Position numbers and translations under genes: made by a program. Shown here piece after piece: positions 46,824-54,881 of a stretch of DNA of 64,000 nucleotides (position 1 is its first letter; every line of letters starts with the position of its first letter). The notes beneath the pieces are model-generated. The model saw only the letters and a program-made list of their open reading frames with translations, made no database searches and was not told the origin of the DNA. The stretch comes from Sporosarcina ureilytica (GTDB lineage: Bacteria; Bacillota; Bacilli; Bacillales_A; Planococcaceae). The stretch covers positions 2,108,001 to 2,172,000 of the forward strand of contig NZ_CP017560.1 in assembly GCF_001753205.1 (NCBI RefSeq). The letters are read 5' to 3'.

Positions 46824-48110
46824 TTAAAATCCAGCTAATGCTTTAGCATAATAAAGAGGCGTAACCATCGACTTTCGGTAAAATTTGGATCTTGAAGCAT
46901 TTTCTCCGTATACCGTTGCCCCGTAGCGGATTTGAATTTCTAATACCCATAGCTTTAAATTTGAATCAACTATTATATCGAAAGCTACATCTCCGAGGTG
47001 GATTCCTTTTTCTTCTATCGAATTCGCTAATCTTTCACACAACTGTGCCATTTCTTTCTCTATCTCTTTTGCTCGTTCAGTAGTCACGTTATACAGGGAT
47101 TTTAACGCTTTCAGTCCCCTAACTAGCTTCTGCCTACATTTATCATTTGTAATAATGCTATCTTCATGTGAAACTTTACAAATGAAACCATTATAACACC
47201 ATTTTTTGGTCTCATCTTTTTGTAACATTACCCTGAAATCCACATTTCTATTTTCTGCTTTATAAGCAACAGATTGTTGGAGCAAATAGTTTTTTCGTTT
47301 GATTACTTTATAAAGAGAATCTATTGTGTGAAAAAATTCAATACGTGAATTGGTATCTATCAAATCAAAGCCATTTTCTCTTTTTTTAATTAGACTAATC
47401 CCCGTGCCATTTGCTTTGGATGTAGGCTTGACATAGATTTCATCGTAATTTTTCAACATTTTTATTAAAGCGGATTTTGTAAGTTTCATTGTTTCAGGTA
47501 GGAACGATGCCAATTCAGGCTTTTCGGAAAATATTTCAAACTGCTGCCACTTATTTAAATAATGGGAATTGAAAACCAGAACATTATGCTGAACGAATTC
47601 GTTATACAACTTTGCAGTTAGCCTTGTTCGACGATTATAGATTACATCCGGAAATGGAAATATTTCTTCTATCCATTGTGTAACTTTTGTTTTACCATTT
47701 GGGTTAAAATAGTATCCTTTAATGGTTCCTTCTTCTAAATTAACATCCTCTGGTTCACAAATAAAAAGGAGTCCCTTGATATGATGATAATCTAATGTTC
47801 TGCCAATATGTTCTCCTCTAAAAAACCTCTTAAATGAAATCATAATTCCAATTACCGGACCTATTTTGATTGTATCGTCACTGATTACAATTTCATAAGT
47901 CAATTTTGTTGGAATATTATATTGTTTGAAAATAAATTCTGATATCGCGATTGTATTTTGCGGTAGTTCTTCATTAATTTCTACTGAAACCTCATGACTA
48001 AATTGCCCAAATCGAATCGTCATTTTCTTCTTGATTAAATAACGGGCTGCAATGTCTTTTGAAAAGTACACATGATTATTTGTATCCGTTGACAACCATA
48101 AAACTTCCAT
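46824..48110 (-). CDS. YheC/YheD-type ATP-grasp protein, copy 2 of tandem pair
   Basis: A 428-residue close paralogue of the protein at 43636. It starts MEVLWLSTDTNNHVYFSKD, then VGPVIGIMIS-type text (KIGPVIGIMISFKRFF), FPFPDVIYNRRTR, the ATP-grasp loop IYVKPTSKANGTGISLI, VDFRVMLQKDET and GDVAFDIIVDSNLKLWVLEIQ. The metal motif is again EIQ instead of E-x-N. AGAAGGTG precedes the ATG. It is 33 bases downstream of the next ATP-grasp gene (48144), so the two probably share a transcript. Confidence 0.82.
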   Translation of the reverse strand: MEVLWLSTDTNNHVYFSKDIAARYLIKKKMTIRFGQFSHEVSVEINEELPQNTIAISEFIFKQYNIPTKLTYEIVISDDTIKIGPVIGIMISFKRFFRGEHIGRTLDYHHIKGLLFICEPEDVNLEEGTIKGYYFNPNGKTKVTQWIEEIFPFPDVIYNRRTRLTAKLYNEFVQHNVLVFNSHYLNKWQQFEIFSEKPELASFLPETMKLTKSALIKMLKNYDEIYVKPTSKANGTGISLIKKRENGFDLIDTNSRIEFFHTIDSLYKVIKRKNYLLQQSVAYKAENRNVDFRVMLQKDETKKWCYNGFICKVSHEDSIITNDKCRQKLVRGLKALKSLYNVTTERAKEIEKEMAQLCERLANSIEEKGIHLGDVAFDIIVDSNLKLWVLEIQIRYGATVYGENASRSKFYRKSMVTPLYYAKALAGF

Positions 48111-48143
48111 TTTCTAACACCTTCTTTTTTTGATTAAACAAAA

Positions 48144-49469
48144 TCACCCCTTCCGAAACTTAGTAATTGCTTTAGCATATATAAATGGGGTAACCATTAT
48201 TTTTTGGAAGATTTCGAATGGAATTTCATATTCCTTTTTTTCTGAGGCGTAATTCAATTGCAACTCAAGAAGCCATAAATGGAGATTTTCATCTATAATT
48301 ATATCGGCAGCTATATCTGCTAGGTGCATACCCCGCTCTTCATAAACTTGAACGGCGGATTTTACAAGCGCAAACATTTCGTTTTCGATTCTGAGTACCT
48401 TTTTCTTATCTAATTTGTATATAGTAGCTAAAGCTTCTTCTCCGCGTAATAAATCGTCTCTGCCAACTGTATTGGTCACTACACTATCTTCCTTGGAGAT
48501 TCTCGTTGTAAACCCTTGGAACGTCCATTCCCTTTGTTCATTTTTTTGAAGATACACTCTAAAGTCAAGCACTCGTTTCCCATATTTATATGGAACGGGC
48601 TGCTGAACAATTGAAGCATAAACAATGTTGTCATCCAAAAACGTTTTTAGTTGTTTTTCATTTTCCAACAATGTAAGCCGATTCTTATGGTCACGAACCA
48701 TAAATCCATTACAGTCCTTACTCAAGTGAAAGATTCCTCTTCCACGTGAATTCCTACGGGCTTTTATATAAAGTGCCCCGTACTTATCCAATAATCTCTT
48801 CGCCTGATTTACACCGGAGTATCTTTCTGTATATGGTAAATGCGTTTTTAACTTTCGCTTTTTCGATAAGTTTCGCCAAATTCGCCATTTATCTAAGTTT
48901 AAATAAGATGAATTAAAAATGACATCGCCCAGTTTTTCTTGTAACATTGAAATTTTACTCTTCTTTAAAAACGAACGATTATAGATTGCATCAGGCAGTG
49001 GGAACTCCCCATAGCCCCACTTGCTTCCCTCTTTTGTCTTATAGGGTGAATAATAAAAACCAGTCATCCGCGATTCTTCAATATTAATAGAGTCTTTGGT
49101 GCTAATGAAAATTAAACCTTTCGTTTCTTCATACGCATTAAATCTTGGTATAAATTTTGAAAGAGCTTTATCGTGAAAATCTTCTAATCTCCCTCTAACG
49201 ATGTAGGCGATAATCGGTCCAATATATATCTGACCGCCAAGCAATAAGCATTCGTACTGTAATTCAGTCGGTATTGAATATGAGCTACCTAGATTGATCG
49301 GTAAACCAATCGTTTCTTTGTTCAAATGCTTATCTTGAATGACAATAAGTTCTGTCTTAAAAGAACCAAAATGTATTGTTAGTACATCAGATTTCGGTAA
49401 CTTTTCAATCAACGATTTGGATAAAACAACTTCATTTTCCTTTAGAGATTCCATCCATTTAATATCCAT
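48144..49469 (-). CDS. YheC/YheD-type ATP-grasp protein, divergent paralogue
   Basis: A 441-residue member of the same family, much less similar to the tandem pair. The order is the same: IGPIIAYIVRG, KGLIFISTKDS, GEFPLPDAIYNRS, ATP-grasp loop LYIKARRNSRGRGIFHL, LDFRVYLQKNEQREW and ADIAADIIIDENLHLWLLELQ. The metal motif reads ELQ. AAGGGG precedes the ATG. It is the first gene of a likely two-gene minus-strand unit and diverges from the gene at 49628. Confidence 0.8.
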   Translation of the reverse strand: MDIKWMESLKENEVVLSKSLIEKLPKSDVLTIHFGSFKTELIVIQDKHLNKETIGLPINLGSSYSIPTELQYECLLLGGQIYIGPIIAYIVRGRLEDFHDKALSKFIPRFNAYEETKGLIFISTKDSINIEESRMTGFYYSPYKTKEGSKWGYGEFPLPDAIYNRSFLKKSKISMLQEKLGDVIFNSSYLNLDKWRIWRNLSKKRKLKTHLPYTERYSGVNQAKRLLDKYGALYIKARRNSRGRGIFHLSKDCNGFMVRDHKNRLTLLENEKQLKTFLDDNIVYASIVQQPVPYKYGKRVLDFRVYLQKNEQREWTFQGFTTRISKEDSVVTNTVGRDDLLRGEEALATIYKLDKKKVLRIENEMFALVKSAVQVYEERGMHLADIAADIIIDENLHLWLLELQLNYASEKKEYEIPFEIFQKIMVTPFIYAKAITKFRKG

Positions 49470-49612
49470 GTTTCCCCTTCCTTATTGTTTCATAAAATTC
49501 CTCGGGCTTCTTATAGCGTATTCATCCGTAATCTAAACACTTGGACAGTTATTCCAAAATCAACAATTCTTTTGTTGAAACATATAATGATAAGTGATGA
49601 ACAAATTATGTC

Positions 49613-49621
49613 GGGGGGGGG
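49613..49621 (+). repeat. Nine-G homopolymer acting as ribosome binding site
   Basis: Nine consecutive G residues end six bases before the TTG start codon at 49628. The tract is the only candidate Shine-Dalgarno sequence. Such tracts are prone to slippage. Confidence 0.8.
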
Positions 49622-49627
49622 AATATA

Positions 49628-50983
49628 TTGAGTAATGTTTTCAAGTTAGTTCCCGTAAATTACAAACATCAGTGTCTCATGCTCAATCCTAGGCAAAAGA
49701 AATTTCCAGATGAATTTGCACGAACAACTACTCTTCATTTTGGTCTTCAGGAAATGGAAGTATTTTGTAAATATTCAAATTCATTAAGTGAAAATGAGAT
49801 AGGATTATCCCGCAACATTATAGAAGAGATGCAACTTCCTATAGGAATAGATTACGAGGTATCATTTCAAAAAGATGGGATTGTTGTGATTGGACCTTTT
49901 ATTGGTGTATTAATAAAGGATTCCACAAATATTCTTAATGATAGAAGAAGATTGCGCAATCGACTTGTTAAACAATCGGCGTCAATTCGAGGGGTGGTCA
50001 TTGTATTTTCTTGGGATGATATGGACCAAGAAAACCGCAAGATAAATGGTTTCTACTATAATCCAAGCTCTGAGAAATGGGAGGAAGGCACTTTCCCTTT
50101 CCCCACAGTAATCGTCAGGCGAACAAGGTTATCCACAGAGAAGACAAATTATTTTAAAAACCTTTACGGTCGTCGCTTTTTTAATTCCGGTTCTTTTAAT
50201 AAGTGGCAAATGTATCAGTTGCTCCGTTCAAACAAAGACTTATTGCCTCATCTGCCTAAAACATTTTTATATAAAAAACCTGAAGATATTTTCTATTATC
50301 TAAATCGCTTTCAAACAATATATGTGAAGCCAGTTTCAGGGCTTAAAGGAGTTCGGGTTGCAAAATTTATTAAGGAAAACAATCAGTATTATGTTAAATT
50401 CCGAATAAAAAATGAAAATAAAACACTCCATTTCGCCAATGAAGATGAGTTACTTCATTATGTTCAATCTTCATTCAAAAGGAAGAGATATATTATTCAG
50501 CAAGAAATAGATTTGGAAATCGTAGACAATCAGCTCATTGATTTTCGAATTGTGCTGATAAAAGGACAGAATGGCCAATGGGAAACTGCCGGTATGGTAG
50601 GTAGAAAAGGCGTAGAAGGAAGCATCGTCAGCAACCGTTCAAGTGGAGGTAAAGTAGAAAATGGAACATCTACACTTTTATCAGCTTATAATTTATCCAA
50701 AGCCGAAATGTTAAGTACCTACGAAAAAATGACTGAAATTGCCATTAAATCTGCAGAAGAGCTCGATAAATATGAAAACATCTTTAAATACGGCGTTGAC
50801 ATCGGGATTGACCGCAATCATCATATTTGGATCATTGAATTAAACAATCGTTCACCAAACGATAACATTTTCTCCTACATTAAGGCTTATAAAACCATTC
50901 ATAAAATCAAGAATTCACGAATGCTTTATGCTAAATATCTAGCAGGATTTCCAATAGAAAATCAACAGAGGGATTCCGAATAA
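49628..50983 (+). CDS. YheC/YheD-type ATP-grasp protein (plus strand)
   Basis: A 451-residue member of the family. It shows VVIGPFIGVLIKD, RGVVIVFSWDD, GTFPFPTVIVRRTR, the ATP-grasp loop IYVKPVSGLKGVRVAKF, IDFRIVLIKGQNGQW and YGVDIGIDRNHHIWIIELNNR. Unlike the three genes to its left, it keeps the canonical metal motif E-x-N (ELN). The start is TTG after a nine-G tract. Upstream, CATATAAT could be a sigma-E-like -10 or a sigma-A TATAAT box. It is followed directly by a racemase remnant. Confidence 0.8.
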   Translation: MSNVFKLVPVNYKHQCLMLNPRQKKFPDEFARTTTLHFGLQEMEVFCKYSNSLSENEIGLSRNIIEEMQLPIGIDYEVSFQKDGIVVIGPFIGVLIKDSTNILNDRRRLRNRLVKQSASIRGVVIVFSWDDMDQENRKINGFYYNPSSEKWEEGTFPFPTVIVRRTRLSTEKTNYFKNLYGRRFFNSGSFNKWQMYQLLRSNKDLLPHLPKTFLYKKPEDIFYYLNRFQTIYVKPVSGLKGVRVAKFIKENNQYYVKFRIKNENKTLHFANEDELLHYVQSSFKRKRYIIQQEIDLEIVDNQLIDFRIVLIKGQNGQWETAGMVGRKGVEGSIVSNRSSGGKVENGTSTLLSAYNLSKAEMLSTYEKMTEIAIKSAEELDKYENIFKYGVDIGIDRNHHIWIIELNNRSPNDNIFSYIKAYKTIHKIKNSRMLYAKYLAGFPIENQQRDSE

Positions 50984-50984
50984 C

Positions 50985-51119
50985 ATGGGGATTTCAATTA
51001 TAATAGGCGGTTGCACTGAGATTCCTCTTCTTTTTCCTTACATTGATACAAATATGACGATGATTGATCCAACATTATTATTAGCCCAAATGGCAATTCA
51101 AAAAGCAAACACCACATAA
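50985..51119 (+). pseudogene. Aspartate/glutamate racemase C-terminal remnant
   Basis: A 44-codon frame beginning one base after the preceding stop codon. It reads IIIGGCTEIPLLFPYIDT and later DPTLLLAQMAIQKA. GCTE carries the second catalytic cysteine of the Asp/Glu racemase family, and the end matches the family C terminus. About 180 N-terminal residues, with the first catalytic cysteine, are missing, so it cannot be active. A strong terminator follows five bases later. Confidence 0.7.
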
Positions 51120-51123
51120 ATGC

Positions 51124-51162
51124 AAAACCACAAACCTTTCACAATATTGGTTTGTGGTTTTT
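51124..51162 (+). terminator. Terminator after the racemase remnant
   Basis: AAAACCACAAACC (51124-51136) pairs perfectly with GGTTTGTGGTTTTT (51149-51162). Confidence 0.9.
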
Positions 51163-51211
51163 CTATAGTTTCATTATCGCAATATGGACTGTCAACGACA
51201 GATATTAGTTA

Positions 51212-51616
51212 CTATTTAGGCTCTATAATAGGGAGTGGTCGATTTACCAAATCTGGTGCAAACGGCTGAATGACACAGAAACAATTTAAATTGACAATGA
51301 CACAGCGTTTCGTCTTCCGGAGGGCGTATAAATCATTAGGTTCAGCCGGATTCCCATCCATATCCACAGCTTCAAGTAGCGTTAATACTGCACAGCATGA
51401 TTCCTCATCAATTTTTTCCAATCGAAAAAATGGAGTGGCATTGCATTTACCGACTGCCTTAAATGGTTTTTTGAGCTCTTTCGAAAAAAGCATAAAAGGT
51501 ATGGTGTCCACTTCTTTCTGTTTACATATAAACTGAAACTTTATGTCATCGCCAGCTATAATTTTTTGTTCTTTCTGCAATCTTTTCATAGCGTGACAAA
51601 TACATTTATTATTCAC
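51212..51616 (-). CDS. Spore coat protein, CotY/CotZ family
   Basis: A 134-residue cysteine-containing protein. The C-terminal half (CVIVNLNCFCVIQPFAPDLV then NRPLPI) is characteristic of the CotY/CotZ crust and coat proteins. The central FFRLEKIDEESCCAVLTLLEA also fits. These proteins self-assemble into disulfide-linked layers of the outer spore coat. The GTG at 51616 is ten bases from AAAGGAGG; the ATG at 51637 lies just before that site. A sigma-K-like -10 box is upstream. It supports a spore-envelope role for the ATP-grasp genes around it. Confidence 0.8.
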   Translation of the reverse strand: MNNKCICHAMKRLQKEQKIIAGDDIKFQFICKQKEVDTIPFMLFSKELKKPFKAVGKCNATPFFRLEKIDEESCCAVLTLLEAVDMDGNPAEPNDLYALRKTKRCVIVNLNCFCVIQPFAPDLVNRPLPIIEPK

Positions 51617-51665
51617 TGCAACTTGCCCTCCTTTCATGACAAAATTTATTTTATATCTCTAGGAT

Positions 51666-51674
51666 TAGTATATG
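51666..51674 (-). promoter_or_regulatory. Sigma-K-like -10 box upstream of the CotY/CotZ gene
   Basis: The minus strand reads CATATACTA, matching the CATANNNTA consensus of sigma-K, about 50 bases before the start codon. No clear -35 AC motif is at the expected distance. Confidence 0.35.
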
Positions 51675-51715
51675 TGAAAACCATGAACCGAAAATGGGAT
51701 TAAGATATTAGCAAT

Positions 51716-52738
51716 TTATTTATTTTTATTATGTTGATTGGCCAAATAGGCAGCATAAGGAATTGTATTCATTGCAGCATCCAACCCGCGATAAACAGCC
51801 CCTGGTCTCCAGTTCACTTCATATATCCAAAGTTTTCTATGCTCATCGATCCCTATATCAATCCCTAACTCATCTAGTCTACCTTCATACAGATCATCGA
51901 ATTTTTGGGAAAAGCGAATGGCAAAGTGTTCTAAAACCCTCTGCATATCGTAACCTTCAAAACCGTATTCCCTTTCAAAAAAACTTTCCAACTTTCCAAT
52001 ATAGCCACCTGCACTAACGTTGCTGATAATACCATCAGTCGAACCGATACGTGGATAAATTAACGTAATTCCCCATTCTCCTGAACCGTTTTTTTGGACG
52101 TGTATTCGAAGATCAAAAGGAAGCCCCTCTTTTGTGATACTTGATATATAAGGCTGAACAAGAAAATTCTTCTCACTTATAAGGACGTCAATGATTGAGC
52201 GAAGTTCAGTTTCGTCAACGAGTCTGCCTTTGGAACCTTCCACAACATCGAATTGCTCGCCGTTCTGTGCAATATAAGTAACCCCTCTTCCCTGACTTCC
52301 CGATAATGGTTTTACTATGACTTCATTAAATTTTTGCAATGCATTTATTACTGTCTGTGACGCATTTATCATTTCAGAGGGGATTAAATAATGAGCAAAC
52401 TCAGGCATTTCTTCAATTTTCTTGTAAACTTTCATTTTGGTTCCGATTGGGTGGCTTGTAAAAGGAATCATTCTTTTAAGGCGCCGATAGATTTTTTTCT
52501 GAGTCAATGTTTTCATACCGGAGGCATTATAAATCACGTCTGGAAAATCCATTTTCTTTTGATGCCAACTACCATTTTCAAATATATAGCCAACGATTGT
52601 CTTTTCTTCAAAATTGACACTATGTGGTGAAAAGAAATAAAATTTAATGCCTTCCATTTTAGCAACAGCGGCACAACTATAAGCCTTTCTAACCTTATGA
52701 GGATGCTTTCTAGAATGTAGCATTGCTACAGTAACCAT
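51716..52738 (-). CDS. YheC/YheD-type ATP-grasp protein (short form)
   Basis: A 340-residue member lacking most of the long N-terminal region of its neighbours. It begins MVTVAMLHSRKHPHKVRKAY, then KFYFFSPHSVNFEEKTI, MDFPDVIYNASG, the ATP-grasp loop VIVKPLSGSQGRGVTYI, FDLRIHVQKNGSGEWG and LGIDIGIDEHRKLWIYEVNWRPG. The metal motif EVN is canonical. The ATG at 52738 is eight bases from GGAG. It lies 11 bases after the next ATP-grasp gene and is probably cotranscribed with it. Confidence 0.82.
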   Translation of the reverse strand: MVTVAMLHSRKHPHKVRKAYSCAAVAKMEGIKFYFFSPHSVNFEEKTIVGYIFENGSWHQKKMDFPDVIYNASGMKTLTQKKIYRRLKRMIPFTSHPIGTKMKVYKKIEEMPEFAHYLIPSEMINASQTVINALQKFNEVIVKPLSGSQGRGVTYIAQNGEQFDVVEGSKGRLVDETELRSIIDVLISEKNFLVQPYISSITKEGLPFDLRIHVQKNGSGEWGITLIYPRIGSTDGIISNVSAGGYIGKLESFFEREYGFEGYDMQRVLEHFAIRFSQKFDDLYEGRLDELGIDIGIDEHRKLWIYEVNWRPGAVYRGLDAAMNTIPYAAYLANQHNKNK

Positions 52739-52749
52739 TCCCTCCACTC

Positions 52750-53967
52750 CTAAATCGGATCTAAATAGAATTTTATATTTCGCGCGGCATTCACTGCATT
52801 CTTCTTTGCTTCAGCCCGACTTGCGCCAGACGCAATCACATAACCGTAACGATGTCCCATTGATCTTGGAGGCGTTACAATGGCGCCTTTACGCGGCTTA
52901 ATATAAACCTCTCTTACACCAGGTAGATGAGTAGCCTTATTTCTACCTGTAATCTTCAACACATACCCATAAGAACCGATCGTAATATAGTGAGTATAAA
53001 TATGATTTTCATATTTTCTTTTTAAATCAGGTTCATAACCGAGATAAAGCTTTATCGTTTCCTCCACTAAATTGATTCCATATGCTTCTTTTATCATACG
53101 ATTCATAGCACCGCCTGATATTCTTGGATTGATTTCAATTAGCTTCCAATTCTCGTTAACATATCTGATTTCAAGATGACAAGCCGCATTCATCACCTTT
53201 AAATCTTTTAAAATCGATTCAACTGCTTGATATAGCTTTTTAAACCTCTCTTCCGTTAAATTTAGTTGGAGTTCGTAACCGGTTACAATAAATGTTATTT
53301 CTTTTGTTATTTCTTGTTTGAAAATAGCAACAATATTTATTTTCCCATTACAAACGAGTACCTCAACCAAATATTGTGGACCATCCAAATATTCTTCTAG
53401 TATTATTTTTTGCAATGGATAGTTTTTTAATACTCTCTTCATTGCCTTTTCCATTTCAAATTTACTTTCGACTAAATAGACATTCTTTGACGCTTTCGAA
53501 ACAGCGGACTTAACAATTTTCGGGAAGTTGAATGATTTTTTCATATACTCGTTCAAATTGTCGGTGGTCTTGAATACATTATATTTGGGAGTAGCCGTAT
53601 TTTTATCTAATACTCTTCTCGTGGTTGCTTTATCTTCCATTTTTTCTAAAGCTTCTACAGAAATGGCAGAATTACAAGTTTCATTCATAAGCTTGGCAGC
53701 CATTGAGACGAATGGATCCACAAAACTAAGAATAGCCTTGATAATTTTACCCTGCCGTTGTAGTTGCTCAATCTCTCCCCTAATAACCTCTTCGGATATT
53801 TCTTCTAGATAAATCATTTGGGAAACGTCCGAAAACTCTTTTCTCTGTTTCATAAAATTTGTTCTCCCAGTCATCAATACCGTAAGATACCCTAAACTTT
53901 CAGCAGCTTTTATCGCCTCCCTACTGGAACCAGATTTAGTGGTCTCAATAAATACGATTGCATTCAT
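52750..53967 (-). CDS. ATP-grasp carboxylate-amine ligase (biotin-carboxylase/L-amino acid ligase-like)
   Basis: A 405-residue ATP-grasp protein of a different subtype from YheC/YheD. It has a Rossmann-like pre-ATP-grasp domain (MNAIVFIETTKSGSSREAIK), ILEEYLDGPQYLVEVLVCNG in the central domain, and the full metal motif LIEINPRISGGAMNRMI. This architecture is shared by L-amino acid ligases and PurK/carboxylase-type enzymes, so it may couple free amino acids. The start at 53967 is chosen at the conserved beginning; GTG at 53979 is an alternative. It heads a two-gene unit with the gene at 51716. Confidence 0.8.
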   Translation of the reverse strand: MNAIVFIETTKSGSSREAIKAAESLGYLTVLMTGRTNFMKQRKEFSDVSQMIYLEEISEEVIRGEIEQLQRQGKIIKAILSFVDPFVSMAAKLMNETCNSAISVEALEKMEDKATTRRVLDKNTATPKYNVFKTTDNLNEYMKKSFNFPKIVKSAVSKASKNVYLVESKFEMEKAMKRVLKNYPLQKIILEEYLDGPQYLVEVLVCNGKINIVAIFKQEITKEITFIVTGYELQLNLTEERFKKLYQAVESILKDLKVMNAACHLEIRYVNENWKLIEINPRISGGAMNRMIKEAYGINLVEETIKLYLGYEPDLKRKYENHIYTHYITIGSYGYVLKITGRNKATHLPGVREVYIKPRKGAIVTPPRSMGHRYGYVIASGASRAEAKKNAVNAARNIKFYLDPI

Positions 53968-54313
53968 GTTATTACTCACTCTCCAGTGTTAAGAAATCTA
54001 TCCACATCAATTAACTAATGACATCTTTCAAGGCTGTTCATTCTTTCAAGATTGCTTTTATAATAAATTGATTTTCTGAAGATTCTTAAGAACTAATTTT
54101 AGTCAGTTCCTTGTCTCTATAAGAATATGCATTTTTAATGCGTTTGTGTCGGCTAGCGGCGGTTTTATCAATTTCACGAGTTTACATAATATCATTACTG
54201 TATACTGAATTTAAAGATTTTTTAATTTCCAATGCAATACATCTAGATAGATAAGACGTTGTGGATAGGGTATGCTACACTATTATTGATGATTAAAATA
54301 AGGAGTGAACGAT
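53968..54313. other. AT-rich intergenic region at the right edge of the island
   Basis: About 345 bp with no coding sequence I can support. It separates the divergent ATP-grasp and niaR genes. Near the right end TTGTGG, 16 bases, TATTAT is a plausible niaR promoter; TGCTACACT is an alternative extended -10 box. No repeat or tRNA gene marking an integration site was seen. Confidence 0.5.
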
Positions 54314-54850
54314 ATGACATCCACAGAAAAAGTATTAGGTGACCGACGGCGTGAACTTCTTGTCAGTACGTTAAAAAAAGCAAGCGCACCCATTTCGGGT
54401 CGACAACTAGGCGAAATGATGAATGTCAGTCGGCAGGTAATTGTTGGGGATGTTACTTTATTAAAAGCAACGGGTGAACCCATTATGGCGACAAATCGTG
54501 GGTATATTTATATGCATCCTCAATCAGAACCGAAGAGAATCGAAAAAATTATTGTTTGCTCCCATACCGCCGAACAAACTGAGGAAGAATTAAATATTCT
54601 TGTAGACCATGGGATCACGGTGAAAGATGTTAAGATTGAACATCAAGTATACGGTGATTTAACTGCATCTGTCATGGTGTCGAATCGTAGGGAAGTTCAA
54701 AACTTCATTCAAAATATTCAAGAGACGAACGCCTCCCTTTTATTGGAATTAACAGAAGGTATTCATTTACATACGATTATCGCCGACACTGAGCAAGAAA
54801 TTGAAAATGCTGAGCAGGCATTAAGAGAAGCAGGCATCCTTATTGAATGA
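54314..54850 (+). CDS. niaR: Niacin-responsive transcription repressor NiaR (YrxA)
   Basis: A 178-residue protein with an N-terminal HTH (about 5-60, PISGRQLGEMMNVSRQVIVG) and a C-terminal 3H domain, named for its conserved histidines. Those visible are in VCSHTAEQTEEELN, IEHQVYGDL and EGIHLHTI, which bind a metal. It represses NAD synthesis and niacin uptake genes when niacin is abundant. The ATG at 54314 follows AAGGAG; the GTG at 54305 is on that site. A terminator overlaps the end of the gene. Confidence 0.92.
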   Translation: MTSTEKVLGDRRRELLVSTLKKASAPISGRQLGEMMNVSRQVIVGDVTLLKATGEPIMATNRGYIYMHPQSEPKRIEKIIVCSHTAEQTEEELNILVDHGITVKDVKIEHQVYGDLTASVMVSNRREVQNFIQNIQETNASLLLELTEGIHLHTIIADTEQEIENAEQALREAGILIE

Positions 54851-54876
54851 TGGATGCCTGTTTTATTTCTTTTTTT
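54831..54876. terminator. Terminator overlapping the niaR stop codon
   Basis: CAGGCATCC (54831-54839) pairs with GGATGCCTG (54852-54860), followed by TTTTATTTCTTTTTTT. The left arm lies within the last niaR codons. It also abuts the end of the converging acetyltransferase. Confidence 0.85.
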
Positions 54877-54881
54877 GAAAG

